Shown: positions 1 to 8,314 of the stretch, in pieces | Layout: each line of letters opens with the position of its first letter | Position numbering within the stretch: the first letter of the stretch is position 1 | From: Velocimicrobium porci | GTDB lineage: Bacteria; Bacillota; Clostridia; Lachnospirales; Lachnospiraceae | DNA: 45,335 bases | Assembly: GCF_009696045.1 (NCBI RefSeq) | Contig: NZ_VUMT01000021.1 | Location: 1-45,335 of the forward strand | Direction of reading: 5' to 3' | Notes under the pieces: generated by a model | Databases searched by the model: none | What the model was told of the DNA's origin: nothing | The model's input: the letters and a program-made list of their open reading frames with translations, nothing else | Made by a program: the position numbers and the translations under genes

Positions 1-43
1 TCTATTTTTATATTTGTTATGATCCGATTATTTAATATCATAT
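1..43 (-). CDS. 5' end of an unidentified minus-strand gene (partial)
   Basis: On the minus strand an AAGGAGG ribosome binding site (51-57) is followed after seven bases by an ATG at 41-43. An open frame then runs off the left edge and shows only about 14 codons (MILNNRIITNIKI and on). That is too little to name a family. The gene diverges from a permease that has lost its first membrane segment, so I infer that it belongs to an insertion, possibly a transposase gene. The ribosome binding site is seen; the mobile nature is inference. Confidence 0.4.
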
Positions 44-66
44 GAGTTCCTCCTTGTAACTCATAT
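40..66. repeat. 9-bp inverted repeat beside the truncated permease
   Basis: ATATGAGTT at 40-48 pairs perfectly with AACTCATAT at 58-66 around a 9-base loop. On the minus strand the loop contains the ribosome binding site of the partial leftward gene. Further on, TGTACA occurs at 79-84 and 102-107. The hairpin could regulate the leftward gene or be part of a mobile element end. Confidence 0.45.
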
Positions 67-100
67 ATCATAACATTTGTACATTCTTATTTAATATTTA

Positions 101-1015
101 TTGTACATATTTAAGTATAACTTTATAGCTGCCATGTCACCGATTGATCCGTTAAAAACGAATGTAGGTCAAACTGCACTTGGCTCTATGAGTGAACAGC
201 AGATTCAGAAAGTAAAAGAATATTGGGGAGTCGATAAACCTCCTTTGAAGCGGTATTTTGCATGGGCGAAGGAAGCATTAAAAGGCAATATGGGAATTTC
301 TCTGTTGTATCGTCAGGATGTAACAAAGATTATTTGGGAAAAACTAAAAAATTCAATTATTTTAATGGGTACAGCATGGATTTTATCTGGTTTGTTTGGA
401 GTAGCATTGGGGGTTTTGGCGGCTGTCAAAAGAGAAACCTGGGTTGATAAAATCATTAAGTCGTATTGTTTTTTGATTGCAAGTACACCTGGTTTTTGGA
501 TGGGGATTTTGCTTATTATAATATTTTCTGTCTGGTTAAACTGGTTCCCAATCGGACTTAGTGTTCCAATTGGAATGGACATGGCGGAGGTAACTATACT
601 TGACAGGATACGACATGCTGTTTTGCCGACGGTGACATTAAGTGTTTTGGGAGTTGCTAATATTGCGCTTCATACAAGAGAAAAAATGATAGATGTAATG
701 CAGAGTGATTATGTATTATTTGCAAGGGCGAGAGGAGAGTCTGACTGGGAAATTATAAAATGGCATGGTTTGCGGAATATACTTCTCCCGGTTATTACGC
801 TCCAATTTGCTTCAATCAGCGAGATAGTTGGAGGTACTGTGCTGATTGAACAGACATTTTCCTATCCGGGACTTGGTCAGGCGGCAGTAATAGCAGGCTT
901 AGGAAGTGATATGCCACTGCTTATGGGAATTACAATTGTCAGTGCAAGTCTTGTATTTGTCGGAAATTTTATTGCAAATGTGTTATACCATGTAATTGAT
1001 CCAAGGATTCGATAG
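101..1015 (+). pseudogene. DppB/NikB-type ABC permease lacking its N-terminus
   Basis: This is the first inner-membrane permease of a peptide/nickel-class ABC importer. The open frame gives 304 residues. The conserved region begins abruptly at FIAAMSPIDPL, which in this family follows the first membrane helix, so that helix and about 25-30 residues are missing. The rest is normal: further membrane segments and the EAA loop (ARARGESDWEIIKWHGLRN, about residues 208-227) that contacts the ATPase. The only frame start is a TTG at 101 with no convincing ribosome binding site, and the sequence before it holds the start of a divergent gene and a hairpin. I read this as a 5' truncation by insertion near 100-120. 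The downstream operon is intact. It could still be translated from the TTG, but the product would lack the usual first helix. Confidence 0.75.
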
Positions 1016-1043
1016 GGATAGGAAGGAATGGAAACAAGATAAA

Positions 1044-1859
1044 ATGAATCAAAGAACAAAAACTATTATTTTTTTAATTGTTTTGCTTTTATTTTTTACA
1101 AGTATTGTTTTTATGGGTGTCTGTTTCTCAGAACAGGCACAGATAACAGATTTTACAAGAAAAAATTTAGCACCGGATAAACAATATTGGTTTGGAACGG
1201 ACTGGCTGGGACGTGATATGTTTTTGAGAACAATAAGAGGGCTTTCAATCAGTATTTTAATAGGGATTGGCGCTTCTGTTGTCAGTGCCGGCATTGCATT
1301 AGTTTTAGGGATATTGTCTGCGCTGGGTGGAAAGAAGATAGATGCGTTTATTACATGGATCATTGATTTCATTATGGGAGTTCCTCATATTCTCTTACTT
1401 ATTTTAATATCGGTGGCTGTCGGAAGAGGAGTAAAAGGCGTTGTGATTGGAATTATCTTTACCCATTGGACATCGCTTGCAAGGGTAATCCGTGGGGAAA
1501 TATTACAGTTAAAAGAAATGCCTTATATTCTGATGGCCAGAAAGCTTGGAAAAAGCTCCTGGTATATCGGAAAAACGCATATGGTTCCCCATGTTATGCC
1601 ACAATTTCTAGCAGGTTTGATTTTATTGTTTCCCCACGCTATCTTACATGAAGCGAGTATTACGTTTTTGGGGTTTGGATTATCCAATGAACAGCCCGCA
1701 ATTGGAATTATACTTTCTGAGAGTATGAAATACTTGGTAACAGGGAAGTGGTGGTTAGCTGTATTTCCTGGTGGGCTTCTTGTGCTTACCGTTATACTTT
1801 TTGATTTAGCCGGAGAAGGGGTGAGAAAGCTGGTAAGTCCTTATGGTACTCAACAGTGA
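1044..1859 (+). CDS. DppC/NikC-type ABC permease
   Basis: Second permease of the peptide/nickel importer, about 271 residues. It has the N-terminal helix followed by the family motif FGTDWLGRDMFLR, several membrane segments, and an EAA loop (ARKLGKSSWYIGKTHMVPH) that docks on the ATPase. The open frame extends back to 996, but the ATG at 1044 fits the family N-terminus (MNQRTKTIIF) and follows a GGAAGG stretch; it lies 28 bases after the upstream permease stops. The order permease-permease-ATPase-ATPase matches Nik/Dpp/Opp operons. No substrate-binding protein is in the window; it may have been upstream of the insertion. Confidence 0.85.
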   Translation: MNQRTKTIIFLIVLLLFFTSIVFMGVCFSEQAQITDFTRKNLAPDKQYWFGTDWLGRDMFLRTIRGLSISILIGIGASVVSAGIALVLGILSALGGKKIDAFITWIIDFIMGVPHILLLILISVAVGRGVKGVVIGIIFTHWTSLARVIRGEILQLKEMPYILMARKLGKSSWYIGKTHMVPHVMPQFLAGLILLFPHAILHEASITFLGFGLSNEQPAIGIILSESMKYLVTGKWWLAVFPGGLLVLTVILFDLAGEGVRKLVSPYGTQQ

Positions 1860-1898
1860 TAAAAAACAGTAATAATTTTTAAATATAGAGGACGGAAA

Positions 1899-2852
1899 AT
1901 GGAAAATAAACGGATTTTGGAGATAAATAATCTAGCAATTTCATTTGAGCAGTATGAGTATGGTACTAGAAAAACAAAGCTTCCTGTTATAAGGGATTTG
2001 AATGTTTCAGTTGGAGGCGGAGAAATTGTAGCAGTAGTTGGAGCAAGCGGTTCGGGAAAAAGCCTGCTTGCTCATGCAATTTTGGGAATCTTACCTTACA
2101 ATGCAGAACAAAAGGGAACTATTCTTTATAATAGAGAGATTTTGGATGGCAAAAAACAAGCTCAATTGCGGGGAAGAAAAATAGTTCTCGTGCCACAGAG
2201 CGTGAATTGTTTGGACCCTCTTATGAAAATCGGGGCACAAATCTGTAAAAACAGTAAGAAACAGGCGGTTGTAGAGCGGATGAAACAAATGTTATCTTGT
2301 TATGGGTTAAGAGAAGATGTGAGAAAAATGTATCCGTTTGAACTATCAGGAGGAATGGCACGACGTGTACTGATAACAACTGCAGATATGGAACAGGCTG
2401 ATTTTGTTATTGCGGATGAACCGACCCCTGGACTTGACAGAGAACTGGCGTGTCGGACAATGGAATATTTTAAAGGAATGGCGAATAGGGGAGCAGGAGT
2501 GTTATTGATTACTCATGATTTAGAATTAGCGATAACGACTGCAGATCGAATTGTCGTATTGTATGCAGGGACAGCAATAGAGGAAACGACAGCAGAAGCA
2601 TTTCAGAATGAAAATACATTATTTCACCCATATACAAAGGCATTGTGGCGGGCAATGCCACAGCATGGATTTGCTGTTTGTGAGGGAACACAGCCATTTG
2701 TAACAAGAATTCCAAAAGGGTGTGTGTTTAAACAAAGGTGTAATATGTGTCAAATGAATTGTTCAAAAGAAATCCCATATATTCAGACCGATACAGGGTA
2801 TGTCCGTTGTATCGGTTATAATAGAAAATGTGAGAGGAACGATAATGAGTGA
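1899..2852 (+). CDS. ABC importer ATPase, DppD/NikD type
   Basis: Cytoplasmic ATPase of the importer, 317 residues. Visible motifs are Walker A GASGSGKS (48-55), the Q-loop at Q100 followed by SVNCLDPLMK, signature LSGGM (149-153), Walker B FVIADEP (169-175) and the switch histidine in LITHD. The C-terminal oligopeptide/nickel-type extension is Cys-rich (GCVFKQRCNMCQMNC). The wording of the Q-loop region resembles NikD-like proteins, so nickel or a metal chelate is a plausible substrate; peptides are not excluded. The stop codon overlaps the next start by 8 bases, implying translational coupling. Confidence 0.88.
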   Translation: MENKRILEINNLAISFEQYEYGTRKTKLPVIRDLNVSVGGGEIVAVVGASGSGKSLLAHAILGILPYNAEQKGTILYNREILDGKKQAQLRGRKIVLVPQSVNCLDPLMKIGAQICKNSKKQAVVERMKQMLSCYGLREDVRKMYPFELSGGMARRVLITTADMEQADFVIADEPTPGLDRELACRTMEYFKGMANRGAGVLLITHDLELAITTADRIVVLYAGTAIEETTAEAFQNENTLFHPYTKALWRAMPQHGFAVCEGTQPFVTRIPKGCVFKQRCNMCQMNCSKEIPYIQTDTGYVRCIGYNRKCERNDNE

Positions 2853-3453
2853 GAGCAATAGACTGATTGGAAAAGATTTAAGTTATTCTTATTCAAAAGG
2901 GGTTAAGGTTATTGAAAAATGTACGATTGAATTGACAACGCAAGAAAAGTTGGGGCTTGTAGCTCCGAGTGGGTATGGCAAGACCACGTTATGTAAATTA
3001 TTGAGTGGGTATTTGGAGCCTTTTGAGGGAAGTGTGTTGTTTGATGGAAAACCTTTAAAAGAATACAAAGGGTATTGTCCAATACAAATGATATGGCAAC
3101 ATCCGGAACAGGCAGTAAACCCGAAATTAAAAATGAAAAAAATTTTAGCGGAAGCCAATAACATAGAACCAGAGATATTGGATATACTTGGGATTGAAAA
3201 TGAATGGTTTGAACGGTATCCATCCGAGCTTTCCGGTGGAGAACTCCAGCGATTTTGTATTGCAAGGGCAATAGGGGAACAGACGAGGATTTTAATTGCA
3301 GATGAAATAACAACAATGATGGACTTGGTTACCCAGTGTCAAATCTGGAATGCTTTACTTCAAATTACCGCGAAAAGAAAGATAGGAATGTTAATTGTGA
3401 GCCATGATATGGAACTGTTAAAACAAGTGGCTGACAGAATTTTACTGCTTTAA
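2845..3453 (+). CDS. ABC importer ATPase, DppF/NikE type (short)
   Basis: Second ATPase of the importer, 202 residues from the ATG at 2845 that overlaps the previous stop (ATGAGTGA). The longer frame from 2800 is not needed. It carries Walker A APSGYGKTT (40-48), signature LSGGELQRF, Walker B ILIADE and switch SHD. It ends just after the ATPase core and lacks the C-terminal extension of its partner, as is common for NikE-like subunits. Together the two ATPases would power the heterodimeric permease, one subunit of which is damaged here. Confidence 0.87.
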   Translation: MSESNRLIGKDLSYSYSKGVKVIEKCTIELTTQEKLGLVAPSGYGKTTLCKLLSGYLEPFEGSVLFDGKPLKEYKGYCPIQMIWQHPEQAVNPKLKMKKILAEANNIEPEILDILGIENEWFERYPSELSGGELQRFCIARAIGEQTRILIADEITTMMDLVTQCQIWNALLQITAKRKIGMLIVSHDMELLKQVADRILLL

Positions 3454-3457
3454 CATA

Positions 3458-3486
3458 TTGTCAAAAAAGAAAATGCTTGCTATACT
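3458..3486 (+). promoter_or_regulatory. Sigma-A-type promoter for the YheO/DauR-type regulator
   Basis: TTGTCA at 3458-3463 and TATACT at 3481-3486 are separated by 17 bases. It lies between the end of the importer operon and the regulator's ribosome binding site. Confidence 0.7.
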
Positions 3487-3531
3487 GATTAAGACAAAAA
3501 ACTACAAAAAATACGTATTGGAGGTTACATC

Positions 3532-4200
3532 TTGGATGACTATACTGTGTCACTGACACTAATAGACAAAATGATTCTGGAATCTTATAAAACAATGATT
3601 GAAGGACTTGCAGATTATTTGGGAGAAGGGTGTGAGGTTGTACTGCACAGTCTGGAAAGTATGGAACATTCTGTAATAAAAATTATAAATGGGCACCATA
3701 CAGGTCGAAAAGAGGGAGCACCAATTACAAATCTGGCACTTTCTATGTTAGCAGAGATTCAAAAGGACAAAGAGAATGGATTTATATCTTATTTTGCAAG
3801 CAATAATAAAGGAGAACCTCTGAAAGCAGCTACAATTGTTGTAAAAGGAGAAGGAGGCAGGGCAATCGGGTTGCTTTGCATTAATTTTTATCTGAATACA
3901 CCATTTTTAAAAGTACTGTCTACATTTTCTCCAGCAAACTCTTCTGAACAGGAGATAAAGAAAGAGGCTTTTGTGAATAACACGGATGAATTAATTCATT
4001 CAACAGTTGCAAAGGTAAAGGAGGAGGTAGAAAAAGACGAGAAGATACCTGCTTCGTTAAAAAATAGAGAAATTATTGCACAGCTTTATCGGCAGGGGGT
4101 ATTTGAATTGAAAGATTCGGTTGTTAAAGTTGCAGAATGTATGGGAATATCCAAGAATACGGTGTATTTGCACATACGTCATTTACAGGAAATAAAATGA
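3532..4200 (+). CDS. YheO/DauR-type transcriptional regulator
   Basis: Predicted DNA-binding regulator, 222 residues. The N-terminal part (about 10-130) resembles the YheO-like PAS domain: EGLADYLGEGCEVVLHSLE, then a region ending in GRAIGLLCINFYLN. The C-terminal part (about 165-222) is a helix-turn-helix of the DauR type (VVKVAECMGISKNTVYLHIRHL). The start is a TTG placed seven bases after GGAGG. In known family members this class controls D-amino-acid or amino-acid catabolism. Its position directly before a symporter and serine dehydratase suggests control of serine use; that is inference. The ligand is unknown. Confidence 0.82.
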   Translation: MDDYTVSLTLIDKMILESYKTMIEGLADYLGEGCEVVLHSLESMEHSVIKIINGHHTGRKEGAPITNLALSMLAEIQKDKENGFISYFASNNKGEPLKAATIVVKGEGGRAIGLLCINFYLNTPFLKVLSTFSPANSSEQEIKKEAFVNNTDELIHSTVAKVKEEVEKDEKIPASLKNREIIAQLYRQGVFELKDSVVKVAECMGISKNTVYLHIRHLQEIK

Positions 4201-4362
4201 AAAGATTTTACCGGATAAATGTTGTAATAAATTAAAATAGTACAATGAAAAAATATTCATTGTTATGATTTTCTATAACAAGTAAAATGATAAAAAATTA
4301 ACACTTTCATAGTAAAATGCACAAAAAAAAGAAAAGAGAATGAAAGTATTTTGTACTTTTTG

Positions 4363-4391
4363 TTGATTTTCTTGCACGATTGTATTAAAAT
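4363..4391 (+). promoter_or_regulatory. Promoter of the serine symporter cassette
   Basis: TTGATT at 4363-4368 and TAAAAT at 4386-4391 with a 17-base spacer. The intergenic region before it (4201-4360) contains smaller inverted repeats, for example ACAATGAA (4242-4249) with TTCATTGT (4256-4263). Confidence 0.55.
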
Positions 4392-4419
4392 ATATTTTAT
4401 AAAAAAATAAAATATATTT
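4388..4419. promoter_or_regulatory. Perfect 13-bp inverted repeat, operator-like
   Basis: AAATATATTTTAT at 4388-4400 and its exact reverse complement at 4407-4419 flank six A residues. The repeat begins inside the -10 box and ends 11 bases before the AGGAGG of the symporter. It could be a repressor site or an AU-rich 5' mRNA hairpin. The neighbouring YheO-type regulator is the obvious candidate binder. Confidence 0.55.
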
Positions 4420-4441
4420 CATGGGGAACGAGGAGGTTATC

Positions 4442-5689
4442 ATGGAGAAAAAGAAAAAACTAGGACTTGTACCAAGATTAATTATTGGAATTATTTTGGG
4501 TATTCTGATCGGAAGCTTTTTACCTGAACCGATTATTCGAGTTGTGATTACGATGTCAACTTTATTTAGTACTTTTTTGAAATTCGTTATACCACTTATG
4601 ATTTTGGCATTTGTAACAATGGGTATTGCTGATTTAACACAGGGGGCAGGAAAATTGCTTGCAACGACAGCCGGTATTTCTTATGCGTCTACATTAGTGG
4701 CCGGAACTTGTGCTTTTTTTGTAGCTATTACATTATTTCCTAAGTTTATAAGCGCAGATGTTATTCAGTCAATTGGAAATCCGGAGGAAGGTATGTTAGA
4801 CTCCTTCTTTTCAATTCCGCTTACACCAATTATGGACGTAACAGCAGCAGTTGCACTTGCTTTTATTTTAGGACTTTGTATCAGCTCTATGAGAGGGAAA
4901 GAGATTGGGGATACTTGCTATAATTTCTTTAGTGAGTTTTCTAAGATTATTAACAAGGTATTAAATGTAGTTATTATTCCATTACTTCCATTATATATTA
5001 TGGGAACATTTGCAAATATGACAGTAAGTGGTCAGACATTTGCAATACTTTCTGTACTTTGGAAAGTATTCTTAGTTGTAATTTGTCTGCACTTGATTTA
5101 TCTTGTAATTCTTTTTACTGTTTCTGGAACAATCAGCAAAAAGAATCCTATTGGAATGTTGAAAAATCAAGTTCCGGGATATTTGGCAGCAATTGGTACA
5201 CAATCTTCAGCAGCATGTATTCCTGTTAATATCAAATGTGCTGAAAGTAATGGTGTCTGTCAGGAAATTCGTAATTTTGTTATTCCATTATGTGCGAATA
5301 TCCACATGGCAGGAAGTATGATTACAATTACTTGTTGTGTAACTAGCGTATTATTAATGAGCAATATGGAAATTAACTTAGGAATTATTGTTCCATTTAT
5401 TATGACATTGGGAATTGCTATGATAGCTTCTCCGGGAGCTCCTGGCGGATCTATTATGTCAGCACTTCCATTTCTTCCTATGGTAGGAATCGGAACGGAA
5501 AGTGCACTTGCCAGTCTTTTAATTGCACTTTATATTACACAGGACAGCTTTGGTACAGCTTGTAATGTATCTGGTGATAATGCGATAGCAGCAATCATTG
5601 ACCTTATTTATAAGAAATTTATAAAAAAAGAAGAAAAAAAGGAATCTGATGTAAGTGAAGATGCTGAAGCAGAACCGGAAGGCAATTAG
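4442..5689 (+). CDS. Dicarboxylate/amino acid:cation symporter, probable serine uptake
   Basis: Polytopic membrane protein of the DAACS family, 415 residues. The start is ATG 4442, five bases after AGGAGG; an ATG at 4421 lies before this site. The protein has many hydrophobic helices and the family's re-entrant and substrate region (AIGTQSSAACIPVNIKCAE; MIASPGAPGGSIMSALPF; a late ITQDSFGTACNVSGDNAIAAII). It ends in a charged tail. Family members take up glutamate, aspartate, serine or threonine with sodium or protons. The dehydratase genes just downstream suggest serine. The exact substrate and coupling ion are not visible. Confidence 0.83.
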   Translation: MEKKKKLGLVPRLIIGIILGILIGSFLPEPIIRVVITMSTLFSTFLKFVIPLMILAFVTMGIADLTQGAGKLLATTAGISYASTLVAGTCAFFVAITLFPKFISADVIQSIGNPEEGMLDSFFSIPLTPIMDVTAAVALAFILGLCISSMRGKEIGDTCYNFFSEFSKIINKVLNVVIIPLLPLYIMGTFANMTVSGQTFAILSVLWKVFLVVICLHLIYLVILFTVSGTISKKNPIGMLKNQVPGYLAAIGTQSSAACIPVNIKCAESNGVCQEIRNFVIPLCANIHMAGSMITITCCVTSVLLMSNMEINLGIIVPFIMTLGIAMIASPGAPGGSIMSALPFLPMVGIGTESALASLLIALYITQDSFGTACNVSGDNAIAAIIDLIYKKFIKKEEKKESDVSEDAEAEPEGN

Positions 5690-5739
5690 AAGTTTGAATA
5701 GAATTAAAAAAATAATTTAATATAAAAGATAAGAAATAA

Positions 5740-5778
5740 AAACTGCTGCTGAATAAAAAAAGTATTTAGCAGCAGTTT
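5740..5778. terminator. Strong hairpin between symporter and sdaAB
   Basis: A 16-bp stem pairs 5740-5755 with 5763-5778 (core AAACTGCTGCT/AGCAGCAGTTT) around a 7-base loop, with one G-U pair. No long T-run follows on the plus strand. It may be an attenuator or mRNA-processing hairpin rather than a full terminator. Confidence 0.5.
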
Positions 5779-5816
5779 ATAATAGCAAAAAATAAAAAAT
5801 ATTAGAGGAGAAAACA

Positions 5817-6485
5817 ATGGGATTTATCAGTGTATTTGATGTAATAGGACCTAATATGGTTGGACCTTCCAGCTCGCATACGGCAGGAGCTGCTTCAATT
5901 GCGCTCCTTGCAAGAAAAATGATAGGTGGCAATATTAAAAAAGTTGTATTTACTTTATATGGTTCGTTTGCAAAAACTTATCGTGGACATGGAACAGACA
6001 GAGCGCTTCTTGGAGGAATTCTTGGATTTGATACCGATAATTTAAACATAAAAGATTCGTTTGAGTTGGCAAAAGAAGCCGGGATTGAATATGAATTTAA
6101 AACAAATGAAAAGGAAACAGAGGTACATCCTAATACGGTTGATATTGAGTTATGGAACGATGAGGATCTTTCACTTACAGTTCGTGGTGAATCAAGAGGT
6201 GGCGGAAAGGTTATGATAACCCGTATTAATGAAGTAGAAGTTGAATTTACCGGAGAATATAGTGCGCTCATTACAATCCATAAGGACAAGCCGGGTGTTG
6301 TTGCTAACATTACAAAATGTTTAAGTGATTGCAATGTAAATATAGCATTTATGCGATTGTTCCGAGAGGACAAGGGGGCAACTGCTTACAGTATTGTGGA
6401 ATCCGATGAAAAAATTCCTAAGAAGGTATTAGATGAAATTAAAGAAAATCAGTATGTTCAAAATGTGATGCTGGTTCAAATATAA
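5817..6485 (+). CDS. sdaAB: L-serine dehydratase, Fe-S-dependent, beta subunit
   Basis: Beta subunit of the [4Fe-4S] L-serine ammonia-lyase, which converts L-serine to pyruvate and ammonia in the cytoplasm. It has 222 residues. The N-terminal domain carries the hallmark GPSSSHTAGA (about 17-26). A C-terminal ACT domain (about 150-222: SALITIHKDKPGVVANITKC) probably senses an amino acid. The start follows an AGAGGAG sequence. The alpha subunit gene begins 12 bases after the stop, the typical split-subunit arrangement of Bacillota. Confidence 0.95.
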   Translation: MGFISVFDVIGPNMVGPSSSHTAGAASIALLARKMIGGNIKKVVFTLYGSFAKTYRGHGTDRALLGGILGFDTDNLNIKDSFELAKEAGIEYEFKTNEKETEVHPNTVDIELWNDEDLSLTVRGESRGGGKVMITRINEVEVEFTGEYSALITIHKDKPGVVANITKCLSDCNVNIAFMRLFREDKGATAYSIVESDEKIPKKVLDEIKENQYVQNVMLVQI

Positions 6486-6497
6486 GGAGGAACTTTG

Positions 6498-7373
6498 ATG
6501 GACTTTAAAGATGGAGTGTCACTGCTTGCTTTGTGTGAGCAGAACCAAATGAAAATATCAGATGTTATGAGAGAACGGGAAATTAGCATGACAGATGCCT
6601 CTTTGGAGGAGATTAATGAACGCATGGCAAAAGCGTTGTCTATTATGCAGGACGCGGTTCATAAACCATTAAGTGAACCACTTTCTTCAATTGGAGGTCT
6701 GATTGGAGGCGAAGCTTCTAAACTGCGCCAGATGAGAAGAGGCGGAAAATCAATTTGTGGAACCATTTTATCGAAATCAATTACCCATGCAATGGCAGTG
6801 TTAGAGGTAAATGCTTCTATGGGATTAATTGTTGCAGCTCCTACAGCTGGTTCTGCTGGTGTTGTTCCGGGACTTTTACTTGCTTTGCAGGAAGAATACA
6901 GCCTTTCGGATGAACATTTGATAGATGGATTATTTACAGCAGGTGCAGTCGGCTATTTAATTATGCGAAATGCAACTGTTGCAGGTGCACAGGCAGGATG
7001 TCAGGCAGAGGTTGGAGCGGCTTCTGCGATGGCAGCAGCAGCCGCAGTAGAAATCATGGGTGGAACTCCGGCACAATGTTTAAACGCAGCATCTACTGCG
7101 ATTATGAATTTATTGGGGCTGGTTTGTGACCCGATTGCAGGATTAGTAGAATCTCCATGTCAAAGTCGAAACGCAATGGGAGTATCCAATGCTTTGTGCT
7201 GTGCCGAAATTGCTTTAAGTGGAATTGAACAGGCAATTCCATTTGATGAAATGGTCGAAACAATGTATAAAGTAGGAAGAAGCATACCATTTGAATTAAG
7301 AGAAACAGCTCTCGGCGGGTGTGCGGCGACAGCAACCGGATGTCAGAAAACTTGTCAGATTTTCCATTCATAA
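6498..7373 (+). CDS. sdaAA: L-serine dehydratase, Fe-S-dependent, alpha subunit
   Basis: Catalytic subunit of the same enzyme, 291 residues. ATG 6498 is chosen over the TTG just before it because it stands eight bases after AAGGAGG. The core has GLIVAAPTAGSAGVVPG and the cysteine-bearing stretches GLVCDPIAGLVESPC and GGCAATATGC, which supply the cluster ligands in this family. The protein closes the serine cassette: regulator, importer, then dehydratase. A clear terminator follows at once. Confidence 0.95.
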   Translation: MDFKDGVSLLALCEQNQMKISDVMREREISMTDASLEEINERMAKALSIMQDAVHKPLSEPLSSIGGLIGGEASKLRQMRRGGKSICGTILSKSITHAMAVLEVNASMGLIVAAPTAGSAGVVPGLLLALQEEYSLSDEHLIDGLFTAGAVGYLIMRNATVAGAQAGCQAEVGAASAMAAAAAVEIMGGTPAQCLNAASTAIMNLLGLVCDPIAGLVESPCQSRNAMGVSNALCCAEIALSGIEQAIPFDEMVETMYKVGRSIPFELRETALGGCAATATGCQKTCQIFHS

Positions 7374-7395
7374 AATAAGAAAACTAAATTTATGT

Positions 7396-7439
7396 AAAAT
7401 AGCCGTTTTATTTGAACAAAAGGGGAAACGGCTATTTTT
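7396..7439 (+). terminator. Rho-independent terminator of the sdaAB-sdaAA operon
   Basis: AAAATAGCCGTTT (7396-7408) pairs with AAACGGCTATTTT (7426-7438) and runs into a T-rich tract. Confidence 0.85.
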
Positions 7440-7443
7440 ATTA

Positions 7444-7472
7444 TGTACAAATGTAACTTTTTTTGATATACT
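7444..7472 (+). promoter_or_regulatory. Candidate promoter for the acyltransferase
   Basis: TGTACA at 7444-7449 and TATACT at 7467-7472 with a 17-base spacer. The -35 matches the consensus at four positions only. Confidence 0.45.
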
Positions 7473-7503
7473 TGTAATGTTGAGCAAATAAAAGGAGGAT
7501 GCG

Positions 7504-8226
7504 ATGCGTACAATATTAGTTGGCTTATTTTTAGTATGTTATTTTATATTTAGTATTCCGATGTACTTGATTCAGTATATAATTGGGAAAGCAGACAAAA
7601 ATTTGCAATTTAAAGTTGCACAGCATATTGTTTCAAGAGCATTTAAAATAATCTTATTTCTTAGTGGCGTAAAATATGAGGTAAGTGGAATTGAAAATGT
7701 TCCGAAGGACGAAGCCGTTTTGTATATTGCAAATCATAGAAGTTTTTTTGATATTGTGATTGGCTATGCTACAGTTCCAACGCTAACAAGCTTTGTTGCT
7801 AAAAAAGAAATGGATAAGGTTCCGTGTATCCGAATCTGGATGCGGTATATGAAATGTCTTTTCTTAGATAGAGAAAATGTAAGAGAAGGATTAAAGACGA
7901 TACTCCAGGGAATTGAGCAGGTAAAAGAGGGATATTCTGTTTTTATTATGCCTGAAGGTACAAGAAACCATGAAGAAGGTATTTTGCCATTTCACGAGGG
8001 AAGTTTTAAAATTGCGGAAAAATCAAATTGTGCAATTGTTCCTGTCGCAATGACTCATACGGATGATATATTAGAAAATCATATGCCATGGATTCACAAA
8101 ACAAAAGTATCTGTCCGCTATGGCAAACCTATTTACATGAGAGAGCTTGAGAAGGAACAGAGAAAATTTATCGGTGCCTATACAAGAGGTATCGTGCTTG
8201 AAATGTTAGAAGAAAAAGAATTATGA
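7504..8226 (+). CDS. 1-acyl-sn-glycerol-3-phosphate acyltransferase (PlsC family)
   Basis: Membrane-associated acyltransferase of phospholipid synthesis, 240 residues. It probably transfers an acyl chain to lysophosphatidic acid to give phosphatidic acid. An N-terminal hydrophobic segment (3-28) anchors it. The catalytic HX4D motif is NHRSFFD (H78, D83), the glycerol-phosphate-binding motif is MPEGTR (149-154), and a Val-Pro pair follows at 179-180. The start is an ATG closely after AAAGGAGG. It is flanked by a terminator and a separate downstream promoter, so it seems to be a single-gene unit. Other LPLAT substrates are possible. Confidence 0.88.
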   Translation: MRTILVGLFLVCYFIFSIPMYLIQYIIGKADKNLQFKVAQHIVSRAFKIILFLSGVKYEVSGIENVPKDEAVLYIANHRSFFDIVIGYATVPTLTSFVAKKEMDKVPCIRIWMRYMKCLFLDRENVREGLKTILQGIEQVKEGYSVFIMPEGTRNHEEGILPFHEGSFKIAEKSNCAIVPVAMTHTDDILENHMPWIHKTKVSVRYGKPIYMRELEKEQRKFIGAYTRGIVLEMLEEKEL

Positions 8227-8253
8227 TTTATAGAGAATTATTGTAAATTGGTA

Positions 8254-8282
8254 TTGGCAATTTTCTCTTTTAATGATACAAT
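8254..8282 (+). promoter_or_regulatory. Promoter of the small membrane protein gene
   Basis: TTGGCA at 8254-8259 and TACAAT at 8277-8282, 17-base spacer. GGAGG follows at 8301-8305. Confidence 0.65.
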
Positions 8283-8314
8283 AATTGAGCAAGAATTTAA
8301 GGAGGTACATACAG

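Noticed and set aside
4421-4441. Earlier ATG start of the serine symporter
   Set aside because: The ATG at 4421 stands before the AGGAGG site, which serves the ATG at 4442; no ribosome binding site precedes the earlier ATG.
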